In this document: piece after piece, positions 1-5,584 of the stretch
Layout: every line of letters starts with the position of its first letter
Position numbering within the stretch: position 1 is the stretch's first letter
Source of the DNA: Flavobacteriales bacterium UBA5869
GTDB lineage: Bacteria; Bacteroidota; Bacteroidia; Flavobacteriales_D; Crocinitomicaceae
Assembly: GCA_002432565.1 (NCBI GenBank)
Contig: DJFP01000178.1
Location: forward strand, 26,231-32,153
DNA length: 5,923 nt
Direction of reading: 5' to 3'
Notes under the pieces: generated by a model
What the model was told of the DNA's origin: nothing
What the model saw: the letters and a program-made list of their open reading frames with translations, nothing else
The model's database searches: none
Program-made: the position numbers and the translations under genes

Positions 1-6
1 TAAAAA

Positions 7-38
7 TTTGCGAAACCGATCAGTTGCGTATATATTTG
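7..38 (+). promoter_or_regulatory. Bacteroidota-type promoter of the arsR-led operon
   Basis: TTTG at 7-10 and TATATTTG at 31-38 match the Bacteroidota -33 (TTTG/TTG) and -7 (TAnnTTTG) elements, with 20 nt between them. The expected transcription start falls around 43-45, giving a leader of about 30 nt before the ATG at 76. The leader is AT-rich and has no Shine-Dalgarno sequence, as is usual in this phylum. The match is seen directly; promoter activity is inferred. Confidence 0.7.
12..27. promoter_or_regulatory. Operator half-pair 1 (imperfect inverted repeat)
   Basis: GAAACC-GATC-AGTTGC is an imperfect inverted repeat (4 of 6 arm positions pair) lying between the -33 and -7 elements. Its left arm plus spacer start (GAAACCGAT) is identical to the perfect site at 40-55, 28 bp downstream. 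It is probably a weaker binding site for the ArsR-family protein encoded at 76-396. Binding is inferred. Confidence 0.5.
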
Positions 39-39
39 T

Positions 40-55
40 GAAACCGATTGGTTTC
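40..55. promoter_or_regulatory. Operator site 2 (perfect inverted repeat)
   Basis: GAAACC-GATT-GGTTTC is a perfect 6+4+6 inverted repeat placed over the expected transcription start, just after the -7 element. A dimeric winged-helix repressor bound here would block transcription. The position suggests autoregulation by the gene at 76-396. The symmetry is seen directly and the function is inferred. Confidence 0.6.
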
Positions 56-75
56 GGATTTTAAAATTCAATGAC

Positions 76-396
76 ATGAGAAGAGATGTTTTTCAAGCAA
101 TAGCAGATCCGACCCGCAGAGCAATTATCCTGCTGGTGGCTGTTCAATCCATGACACCGAATGCCCTGGCCGAGCATTTCGATACCACACGTCAGGCAGT
201 TTCAAAGCACCTGCGCATTCTCACCGAATGTGAATTACTGCAGCAGAACCAGTCGGGAAGAGAGATTTATTATCAACTCAACGGCGATAAAATGAAAGAG
301 ATCGATCATTGGCTGCAACAGTTCAAAAAGATCTGGGAAAGCCGCTTCAACCAATTAGATGATGTATTAGCAACTTTAAAAAACAAAGACAAATGA
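76..396 (+). CDS. ArsR/SdpR-family winged helix-turn-helix transcriptional repressor
   Basis: A cytoplasmic dimeric DNA-binding protein of 106 aa, the usual length for small ArsR/SdpR-type regulators. It opens with the family hallmark [15 protein letters not shown] (residues 6-20). A helix-turn-helix follows at about 31-49 ([19 protein letters not shown]), then the beta wing around 60-68 (SGREIYYQL). The C-terminal helix (about 72-102) is the probable dimer interface. The ELCV-type metal-binding cysteines of true arsenic sensors are absent; the only Cys is C52. It therefore resembles the SdpR-like branch that sits next to SRPBCC (AHSA1) genes rather than a metal sensor. It overlaps the next gene by 4 nt (ATGA), so translation is probably coupled. 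Inverted repeats in its own promoter suggest autorepression. The inducing signal cannot be read from the sequence. Confidence 0.93.
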   Translation: MRRDVFQAIADPTRRAIILLVAVQSMTPNALAEHFDTTRQAVSKHLRILTECELLQQNQSGREIYYQLNGDKMKEIDHWLQQFKKIWESRFNQLDDVLATLKNKDK

Positions 397-1355
397 ATTC
401 AAATTTGCTTTTTGACTTTTCCGTAAACAAGGAAAACAACACCATTCACGTAACACGCGACTTCGCAGCAAATCGCTCATTGGTTTGGGATGCATGGACC
501 AAACCGGAACTCCTGGACCTTTGGTGGGCACCGAAACCTTTCCGTACTCAGACCAAATCAATGGATTTCCGGGAAGGCGGTATGTGGCATTATGCGATGA
601 TTTCTCCGGAGAATGAGGTCCACTGGTGTAAACTGGATTACCAAACCATCGAAAATCAGCAGTCCTATTCCGGGTTGGATGGTTTTTGCGACGAACATGG
701 AACTCTCAATGAAGCCTTCCCGCGTTCACAATGGAACAATGTGTTTTCCGATAACGGTGAAAATACAACGGTGAATATCACAATCAAATACGAAACCCTG
801 GAAGATTTGGAAAAAATCATTTCGTATGGTTTTAAAGAAGGATTCTCGATGGCAATGGAGAACCTGGACCAGTACATCGAGATGAAATTCAAGCTGCGTA
901 ATGAATTAAAGCCAAACCGTTTTCCGCGTGTTTGTACTTATTTGAATTTCCCGGGAAATACGGAAGAAGCATTTTTATTCTACCAGTCCGTTTTCAAAAC
1001 CGAATTTTCGGGAAAAGGAATCCAGCGCTTCGGAGATATCCCGGCAGACGGAAATCACCCGCCGGTAGCAGAATCGGTCAAAAAAATGATTCTGCACGTG
1101 GAATTACCGATTACCGGACATCACGTATTGATGGGAACAGATGCTCCGAAAGAAATGGGATTTGAGCTGAATTCCGGGAACAATATGCATATTTCCATTG
1201 AGCCGGAAACCCGGGAAGAAGCGAAACGCATTTTCGACGAACTTTCAGCAGGAGGAAGGGTAACCATGCCGCTCGAGGATATGTTTTTCGGAGCATACTA
1301 CGGTTCTTTCACGGATAAATTCGGAATTAACTGGATGGTCAACCACACCAATTGA
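393..1355 (+). CDS. SRPBCC (AHSA1-like) domain fused to PhnB-like VOC domain
   Basis: A 320-aa, probably cytoplasmic, two-domain protein without a signal peptide. Residues about 8-165 form an SRPBCC/START-type ligand-binding domain of the AHSA1 branch. Its signatures are [20 protein letters not shown] (22-41), WWAPKP (44-49), MDFREGG (57-63) and the C-terminal [17 protein letters not shown] (146-162). After a short linker, about 178-318 is a PhnB-like VOC (glyoxalase/bleomycin-resistance fold) domain: [19 protein letters not shown] (183-201), LMGTD (246-250), NMHISIE (264-270), and the terminal [15 protein letters not shown] (302-316). Both domains usually occur as separate proteins of roughly 140-165 aa, so the fusion is notable. 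The reading frame is intact across the junction. The start at 393 overlaps the repressor stop (ATGA). No enzyme activity can be assigned. SRPBCC domains bind hydrophobic ligands and this VOC subgroup includes many uncharacterised members. Confidence 0.9.
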   Translation: MNSNLLFDFSVNKENNTIHVTRDFAANRSLVWDAWTKPELLDLWWAPKPFRTQTKSMDFREGGMWHYAMISPENEVHWCKLDYQTIENQQSYSGLDGFCDEHGTLNEAFPRSQWNNVFSDNGENTTVNITIKYETLEDLEKIISYGFKEGFSMAMENLDQYIEMKFKLRNELKPNRFPRVCTYLNFPGNTEEAFLFYQSVFKTEFSGKGIQRFGDIPADGNHPPVAESVKKMILHVELPITGHHVLMGTDAPKEMGFELNSGNNMHISIEPETREEAKRIFDELSAGGRVTMPLEDMFFGAYYGSFTDKFGINWMVNHTN

Positions 1356-1501
1356 AAGTGAAAAGGCAAAAGTGAAAAATGTTTAACTTTTTGGATACCC
1401 TTTTTGGAAGCTTTAACTTGTTCGGAGTTACGTGTGAAAGTTACGAATCCAGTGAATTGTTAAAGGAGAAGGGAAATTTTAATCATAAAAAAATAGAGAC
1501 G

Positions 1502-2005
1502 ATGAAACACCATTTAGCACTTGATTTTTCTGTAGATAAAGACAACAGAACAATCACCGTAAAAAGAGAATTTGCGGCAGACAAATCCCTTGTTTGGGAT
1601 GCATACACCAAAAGCGAGATCCTGGACCAGTGGTGGGGACCAAAACCTTGGAATGCACAGACGAAAACCATGGATTTCAGAGACGGCGGAACCTGGTTAT
1701 ACGCCATGGTTGGTCCGGATGGGCAGGAACATTGGTCCATCGTGAATTACACAAAGATCCGTCCGGAGGATTCTTTTGCCGGCCTGGATGCATTTACGGA
1801 TAGCAACGGAAAAGTTAATGAAGATATGCCGCATTCCAAATGGGAAGTTTCCTTTGAGAGCAAAGGAGATCTGACAGAAGTAACAATCCACATTTCATAC
1901 GATGACCTTGCCCAGCTGGAAGAAACCATCAAAATGGGCTTCAAAGAAGGTTTATCGATGGGAATGGAGCAGCTGGATGAATTATTACCAAAACTTAAAA
2001 AGTAA
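1502..2005 (+). CDS. SRPBCC (AHSA1-like) domain protein
   Basis: A 167-aa single-domain SRPBCC protein, probably a cytoplasmic hydrophobic-ligand-binding protein. Key stretches are LDFSVDKDNRTITVKREFAA (7-26), SLVWDAYTK (29-37), WWGPKPW (44-50), MDFRDGG (57-63) and GFKEGLSMGMEQLDELL (146-162). It aligns end to end with the first half of the fusion protein at 393-1355 and is about half identical by eye, so the two arose by tandem duplication. The frame is open back to an ATG at 1379, which would add 41 residues. The ATG at 1502 is preferred because MKHHLALDFSV aligns directly with the paralogue's [11 protein letters not shown], and the extra 41 residues resemble translated intergenic DNA. The 146-nt gap from the preceding gene is large for this cluster, yet no clear promoter was found in it. 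Its stop lies 3 nt before the DoxX-like gene. Confidence 0.9.
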   Translation: MKHHLALDFSVDKDNRTITVKREFAADKSLVWDAYTKSEILDQWWGPKPWNAQTKTMDFRDGGTWLYAMVGPDGQEHWSIVNYTKIRPEDSFAGLDAFTDSNGKVNEDMPHSKWEVSFESKGDLTEVTIHISYDDLAQLEETIKMGFKEGLSMGMEQLDELLPKLKK

Positions 2006-2008
2006 AAG

Positions 2009-2386
2009 ATGAAAAATAAGATTTTGTTTGTTGTCAGCCTGCTTTTCGGTTTGATGTTCATTAATTCGGGACTCAACAAGATTTTCCAATACATGCCGAT
2101 GCCAAAAGATATGCCCGAAAATATGGTAAAACTGGTAGAGGCTTTTGCTACAATTACCTGGTTGATGCCATTGATTGCAGTAGTAGAGATCATCGGGGGT
2201 GTTTTGGTGATTATCCCTAAATACCGTGCGCTGGGAGCGTTGATGATCCTTCCGGTTATGGTGGGAATTTTGCTCACACATATTTTTAATGCACCATCCG
2301 GTTTGCCGATTGCGCTTATTTTAACAGCAGTTTTAACCTGGATAATGATTGATAACCGGGCAAAATACGCCGCTTTATTCAGATAA
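2009..2386 (+). CDS. DoxX-like four-helix integral membrane protein
   Basis: A 125-aa inner-membrane protein with four predicted hydrophobic helices at about residues 5-22, 50-70, 73-93 and 100-115, and short charged loops between them. The first helix ends in the DoxX-family pattern FINSGLNKIFQ (17-27), and helix 2 carries EIIGGVLVIIP (60-70). Length and layout fit the DoxX/DoxD-like superfamily. Its members are often small membrane subunits of unknown function; some are linked to quinone or thiol redox and membrane stress. It starts 3 nt after the SRPBCC stop, so it is almost certainly cotranscribed with it. SRPBCC, VOC, DoxX-like and ArsR genes often cluster together, which fits a shared but undefined stress or small-molecule response. 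No catalytic residues can be pointed out. Confidence 0.85.
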   Translation: MKNKILFVVSLLFGLMFINSGLNKIFQYMPMPKDMPENMVKLVEAFATITWLMPLIAVVEIIGGVLVIIPKYRALGALMILPVMVGILLTHIFNAPSGLPIALILTAVLTWIMIDNRAKYAALFR

Positions 2387-2423
2387 ATAACTATCTAATT
2401 ACGAATTACGAATGATTAATTGC

Positions 2424-2453
2424 AGTAGTGGCGAAAAATTTTTCGCCACTACT
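2424..2453. repeat. Perfect 30-bp palindrome
   Basis: AGTAGTGGCGAAAAA (2424-2438) is followed immediately by its exact reverse complement (2439-2453), with no spacer. It lies 38 nt after the stop of the DoxX-like gene and just inside the left inverted repeat of the 470-bp element. As RNA, the arms AGTAGTGGCG/CGCCACTACT would make a strong hairpin closed by the AAAAATTTTT segment. It may therefore end operon transcription, although the downstream T run is poor. Its perfection suggests a dispersed palindromic repeat as an alternative. Confidence 0.75.
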
Positions 2454-2486
2454 TTGTACACAAAAAAAAATGGTCTCTGGCTCGTT

Positions 2487-2601
2487 CCAGCCGATTTTTA
2501 CAATCATTACCCGTCCTTCAGATCATTTTGAAGAAACGACAGCCAGCCGATTTGGTTGGATCCTGATCCCGCCTTTACGTGGATTGATCCGGATCGGCTG
2601 G
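2487..2601. repeat. Three copies of CCAGCCGAT (two direct, one inverted)
   Basis: The 9-mer CCAGCCGAT occurs at 2487-2495 and 2543-2551, and as its reverse complement ATCGGCTGG at 2593-2601. The second and third copies form an inverted pair around a GATCC-rich loop of 41 nt. The copies add internal structure to the 470-bp element. Function is unknown. Confidence 0.4.
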
Positions 2602-2681
2602 TTGGTCGAAAGCTGTAATTGTGCAAAGGCTACCTCGTATTACTTTTCAATGAAACTATACTTCGTTTTCAATCCACTTTG

Positions 2682-2730
2682 TGGCTTTCTTTTGCCTACT
2701 TACCTCAGTATTGACTTTTTGAGAAAGCCA
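2682..2730. repeat. Inverted repeat TGGCTTTCT/AGAAAGCCA
   Basis: Perfect 9-bp arms at 2682-2690 and 2722-2730 enclose 31 nt. A second, imperfect inverted relationship exists between the pyrimidine-rich stretch at 2685-2701 and the purine-rich stretch at 2773-2793. A smaller hairpin (ATGAGCA-G-TGCTCAT) sits at 2744-2758. All lie inside the 470-bp element and support a structured, non-coding nature. Confidence 0.4.
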
Positions 2731-2883
2731 TACTTTCGTCTTCATGAGCAGTGCTCATTCTTCTACCCGGGCAAAAAGTAGGGAAGCAAAGAGAATTATT
2801 AGGAGGTGTTGGAAATTTAACCGGACAACAATGATTCGTAATTACGCATTCGTAATTCGTAATTATTCTGTGTTACTTTTTCA

Positions 2884-2903
2884 ACTCCTTGTATTATAGG
2901 AGT
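2884..2903 (+). promoter_or_regulatory. Small hairpin abutting the VWA gene start
   Basis: ACTCCT (2884-2889) and AGGAGT (2898-2903) are perfect 6-bp arms around an 8-nt loop, and the 3' arm ends directly before the ATG at 2904. The AGGAG in that arm is too close to the ATG to act as a normal Shine-Dalgarno site for that codon. The hairpin could affect initiation or be chance. Confidence 0.3.
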
Positions 2904-4025
2904 ATGAAATCGATACTTCCACTTTTGTTACTCTTTCTTGGGATAGGAAAGACAACTACTGCACAAGTCTCCATCAGAGAGAATTTCCGTTTTCGCGATA
3001 CCCTGAAAGTCGCGAAGTACCGGCCGCTTGAAAACGGGTACAGTGTTGCCAGGATACGGATGACCCCCGGGGAACATACTATTCTGAATCCTGAAGATGT
3101 GAAAGCATTGAAAGACCAAACAATCATTCGTGTCGACCTGGTCTATTCCGATTACCCTTATGGGAAGGATTTCTCGGAACTGAACCGCCGGCGCATTTTG
3201 GAATTGTACATCCTGCTTCCGGAAGCTTTCAACAGCAGTATTATCGACTGGAATATTGTGAAGCAGACGGGGGTAGAGTCGCAGCGCGACATGCACACGT
3301 ATTTCCATGGCTTTGAAATTTATTACCGGAAGATGCCGACTTACCAGGAAGAGCACAAAATCATCCAGGATATTGTAGAACAAAAAACACCTCCGCAGGA
3401 TTCTAGCCTGCTGAAAGTTTTCGAGCGCCAGCCGACCTGGAAAAATATGCTGGTTGTCACGGACGTCACCGGAAGTATGGCCCCGTACACCTCACAGCTG
3501 CTGCTTTGGATCAAAGCCAATCAGAAACTAAAGACTTTCAAACAGATCGTCTTTTTTAACGACGATGAAGAAAACAGCAATACACAGACCGGAACATTGG
3601 ATCCTACCGGGCTTTGGACCATCGAATCATCGAATGCGGATAAAGTTATTGAACTGGCATACACTGCCATGGAAAAGGGAAATCACATAGAAAATGACTT
3701 GGAAGCCGTTTGCTATGCCATTAAAAAATACCCGGAGAACAAGAACAATGTGGTCCTGATTGCCGATAACTGGGAAGATCCCTGCGACATGAAACTCGTG
3801 GAATTCCTCAAACAGCAAAAAGTACCGCTGAAGATTGTGGTCTGCGGAGTAAAAGACCGCGTGAATACTTTGTATCTCGACCTTGCTTATGCTACAGGCG
3901 GGAGCGTACACACCATGGAGGAAGACCTTACAAATATCGCTCAAATGGGGAACGGGAAAACGTTCAAACTGAACGGAATGAAATTCATGATGAGTGCCGG
4001 CAGGTTCATACAAATTGATAATTAG
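2904..4025 (+). CDS. Exported von Willebrand factor A-like domain protein
   Basis: A 373-aa protein starting at ATG 2904. A TTG five codons upstream keeps the frame open but would put polar residues ahead of a normal signal peptide, so it is rejected. Residues 1-20 are a type I signal peptide (MKSILPLLLLFLGIG...), with likely cleavage before QVS, so the product is periplasmic or secreted. Residues about 25-165 are an unrecognised N-terminal region. From about 180 a VWA-like Rossmann domain begins: NMLVVTDVTGSM carries a MIDAS-type D187-x-T189-G-S191 motif. It is followed by QIVFFNDD (214-221), a second Asp within HIENDLEA (261-268), VVLIADN with D288 (283-289), and the strands LKIVVCG (309-315) and YATGGSVHTM (329-338). 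Such domains bind a divalent metal and a protein partner. The partner is unknown; the downstream secreted protein is a positional candidate. Confidence 0.82.
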   Translation: MKSILPLLLLFLGIGKTTTAQVSIRENFRFRDTLKVAKYRPLENGYSVARIRMTPGEHTILNPEDVKALKDQTIIRVDLVYSDYPYGKDFSELNRRRILELYILLPEAFNSSIIDWNIVKQTGVESQRDMHTYFHGFEIYYRKMPTYQEEHKIIQDIVEQKTPPQDSSLLKVFERQPTWKNMLVVTDVTGSMAPYTSQLLLWIKANQKLKTFKQIVFFNDDEENSNTQTGTLDPTGLWTIESSNADKVIELAYTAMEKGNHIENDLEAVCYAIKKYPENKNNVVLIADNWEDPCDMKLVEFLKQQKVPLKIVVCGVKDRVNTLYLDLAYATGGSVHTMEEDLTNIAQMGNGKTFKLNGMKFMMSAGRFIQIDN

Positions 4026-4059
4026 ATCGAATGGAAGTGTGATTCGTCATTTGTTTCGT

Positions 4060-4067
4060 TAAATTTG
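4060..4067 (+). promoter_or_regulatory. -7 promoter element (TAAATTTG) of the 4088 gene
   Basis: TAAATTTG matches the Bacteroidota -7 consensus TAnnTTTG and lies 20 nt before the ATG at 4088, giving a very short leader. No good TTTG is seen at the -33 distance; the TTTG at 4050-4053 is too close. A separate promoter for the gene at 4088 is therefore likely but not certain. Confidence 0.5.
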
Positions 4068-4087
4068 GCGGAGACAATTCAAATGAT

Positions 4088-5134
4088 ATGAAGAACTATG
4101 TGCTTGGTCTTTTATTAGTGGCCGCTTTCAATGTGTTTTCCCAGGATAAATCTTACGTAGAATATTATAAGCTGGTAAACAAGGCTGAGGAAGAATTTGT
4201 CCTTAAAATGGATTCGAGTTGTTTTATGTATTACGACCGCGCATTTGCTCTTAACAAGCCTTTTTTGAAAGATCCTTACATTGCCGCTCAAATTGCGCTT
4301 TACCTGAATGATAGTTTGCGCTTCAGAAATTATCTATCCGTTGCTTTCAAGAACGGGATGCCTTTGAAATCGGTTACTGCCAGCAAGTTTATCCAGGACC
4401 GGTACTATCCGGATTTGTATAAAACAGTAGCACGCTTGTATAAGCAATACGGACGACAGCCAAACGTAGATAAAGCATTGTTGGAACAGATTTGCGTCAT
4501 GTGTTATCAGTCGGATAGTTTGAAGCTGAAAACAGGTGGGGATAGCCAGCAGTTCCACCAGGATGAGAATAAAACCCGGGAATTTTTAACGGAACTGCTA
4601 AACAAAGGTGTTTTCCCCAACGAGCACTTATTGGGAATTACAACGACCGAAATGTGGACCGAATTTTACAAAAAAACCGGACGAAAAGATTTGTATGCCG
4701 GTATGCCGATGACAGATACTCAGTATTCCGAAGAATGTGAATTGCGTTTGAAATGCCCGATGAATATCGTGCTCCACTCACAATGTTTTTTCCAGCAAAA
4801 TAAACGGGCACTGTTTAAAGCGGTCGAAATGGGATACCTGCATCCGAAAGATTACGGGATTTTGGAAGAAAAATCGATCCTGTGGTTCAAGGAAAAATCA
4901 ACAAACCCTGCCGAAACCTGCCAATTTCCGAAGGAAATAGTTTCCTACAATATTTTTGGGTTTGACCCGCGAAGTAAAGTTCAGACCTATGATGATACGG
5001 CTGAAGGTATTCAGCGGGCAGATACCAACCGCGCAAAAATACACATGCAGAAATTCAGTGTCGATAAACGCAAGAAGGAATTGGAAGAAAAATACGGATT
5101 CGCTTTCTTTTTTGATTTTGTGGACCGGCCGTAA
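4088..5134 (+). CDS. Secreted protein of unknown function with TPR-like N-terminal helices
   Basis: A 348-aa protein I do not recognise. Residues 1-19 form a signal peptide (MKNYVLGLLLVAAFNVFSQ, probable cut after SQ), so it acts outside the cytoplasm. Residues about 21-125 are helical and TPR-like: paired helices with YVEYYKLVNKAEEEFVLKMDSS (23-44) followed by YYDRAFALNKPFLKDPYIAAQIALYL (48-73). The rest has no domain I can name. It contains several cysteines (C45, C136, C139, C217, C223, C233, C278), which could form disulfides in the periplasm. The C-terminal segment 312-336 is charged and helical. It lies 62 nt after the VWA gene on the same strand, with its own -7 element, so it may be partly cotranscribed. 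An ATG at 4083 reads into a stop after two codons, so 4088 is the start. Confidence 0.8.
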   Translation: MKNYVLGLLLVAAFNVFSQDKSYVEYYKLVNKAEEEFVLKMDSSCFMYYDRAFALNKPFLKDPYIAAQIALYLNDSLRFRNYLSVAFKNGMPLKSVTASKFIQDRYYPDLYKTVARLYKQYGRQPNVDKALLEQICVMCYQSDSLKLKTGGDSQQFHQDENKTREFLTELLNKGVFPNEHLLGITTTEMWTEFYKKTGRKDLYAGMPMTDTQYSEECELRLKCPMNIVLHSQCFFQQNKRALFKAVEMGYLHPKDYGILEEKSILWFKEKSTNPAETCQFPKEIVSYNIFGFDPRSKVQTYDDTAEGIQRADTNRAKIHMQKFSVDKRKKELEEKYGFAFFFDFVDRP

Positions 5135-5158
5135 CAACTAGGAAAAGGTAAGCTTTGA

Positions 5159-5496
5159 TTGAACTTCCGATGCTTCTGCTTCACTCGTTGATGCTTTTGT
5201 AACCATTCTGCATCCTTCTGATTGACTTTCACACGTCTTAGCACGAGGATCACACGCCTTTGATTGAGTTTCCGACGCTTTTGCTTCGCTCTTCGATGCC
5301 TTTGTAACTACATCTGTATGCTTCTGATCGACTTTCGCACGTCTTTGCACAACGATCACACGCCTTTGATTGAGCTTCCGACGCTTTTGCTTGACTCTTC
5401 GATGCCTTTGTAACTACATCTGCATGCTTCTGATTGACTTTCACACGTCTTAGCACGAGGATCACACGCCTTTGTATGATCTTCCGATGTCTTTGT
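5159..5496 (-). repeat. Tandem array of 16 units of 21/22 bp (minisatellite)
   Basis: The stretch divides exactly into 16 contiguous units: fourteen of 21 bp and two of 22 bp (5412-5433 and 5306-5327). Five units form a higher-order repeat of 106 bp; for example GATCACACG recurs at 5248, 5354 and 5460. Read on the minus strand, the units encode a heptapeptide of the form (T/S/A)-K-A-(S/C)-(E/K/D)-x-x, for example TKASKSE, AKASETQ and SKACDPR. The extra base in each 22-bp unit breaks the frame, so no single reading frame crosses the array. The longest in-frame part covers the seven units at 5159-5305 and ends at a TAG at 5138-5140. The plus strand is rich in stops. It is either a decayed repeat-protein gene or a non-coding minisatellite between convergent genes. 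Confidence 0.85.
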
Positions 5497-5538
5497 ATCA
5501 GAAATCAGAGCTTTATCCGAACAGCTGAAAACAAATAC

Positions 5539-5564
5539 CCCCGACCGGTTATTACTGATCGGGG
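5539..5564 (-). terminator. Rho-independent terminator of the T9SS cargo gene
   Basis: CCCCGA (5539-5544) pairs with TCGGGG (5559-5564). The inner stem continues past one mismatch to a 6-nt loop. On the minus strand the stem lies about 20 nt after the stop codon at 5585-5587 and is followed by a T-rich run (TATTTGTTTT). This is a standard intrinsic terminator layout. On the plus strand a weaker T run (ATTTTT near 5572-5577) follows, so some bidirectional activity is possible. Confidence 0.75.
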
Positions 5565-5584
5565 ATACCTGATTTTTGGATGTA

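Larger units (their letters stand above)
2396..2865. repeat. 470-bp intergenic element with perfect 19-bp terminal inverted repeats (MITE-like)
   Basis: The left end (2396-2414, TAATTACGAATTACGAATG) is the exact reverse complement of the right end (2847-2865). Each end is built of a 7-nt unit (AATTACG / AATTCGT), and the right side carries further diverged units back to about 2834. Both ends begin with TA. No longer target-site duplication is visible: the flanks are CTATC on the left and TTCTG on the right. Inside are a 30-bp palindrome, a triplicated 9-mer and several hairpins, but no transposase and no convincing gene. The open frame at 2428-2781 begins inside the palindrome with GTG, is rich in Cys/Phe and resembles no family I know. 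The element could be a non-autonomous mobile element or simply intergenic DNA bounded by oppositely oriented heptamer repeats. Confidence 0.45.

Noticed and set aside
71..79. Upstream ATG before the arsR start
   Set aside because: It reads ATG ACA TGA, a two-codon frame overlapping the real start, with no evidence for a regulatory role.
1747..2277. 176-codon minus-strand open frame
   Set aside because: It is antisense to the SRPBCC and DoxX-like genes, whose protein motifs are clear; its own product is low-complexity and unlike any family.
2428..2781. Plus-strand open frame of 117 codons
   Set aside because: It starts with GTG inside a perfect palindrome, has no promoter, is unusually rich in Cys and Phe, matches no known family and lies wholly within a repeat-dense element.
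2801..2808. Strong Shine-Dalgarno-like AGGAGGTG
   Set aside because: No start codon at a suitable distance opens a credible frame, and Bacteroidota rarely rely on such sites.
2928..3383. 151-codon minus-strand open frame
   Set aside because: It is a shadow of the exported VWA gene, with no recognisable domain and no start context.
3627..4013. 128-codon minus-strand open frame
   Set aside because: It is antisense to the VWA domain coding region, and the motifs support the plus strand.
5250..5465. 71-codon minus-strand frame within the repeat array
   Set aside because: It crosses a frame change caused by a 22-bp unit, so it mixes two reading frames of the repeat; it is covered by the repeat entry.
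5159..5496. CRISPR array
   Set aside because: The units are contiguous and similar throughout, with no unique spacers and no cas genes nearby.
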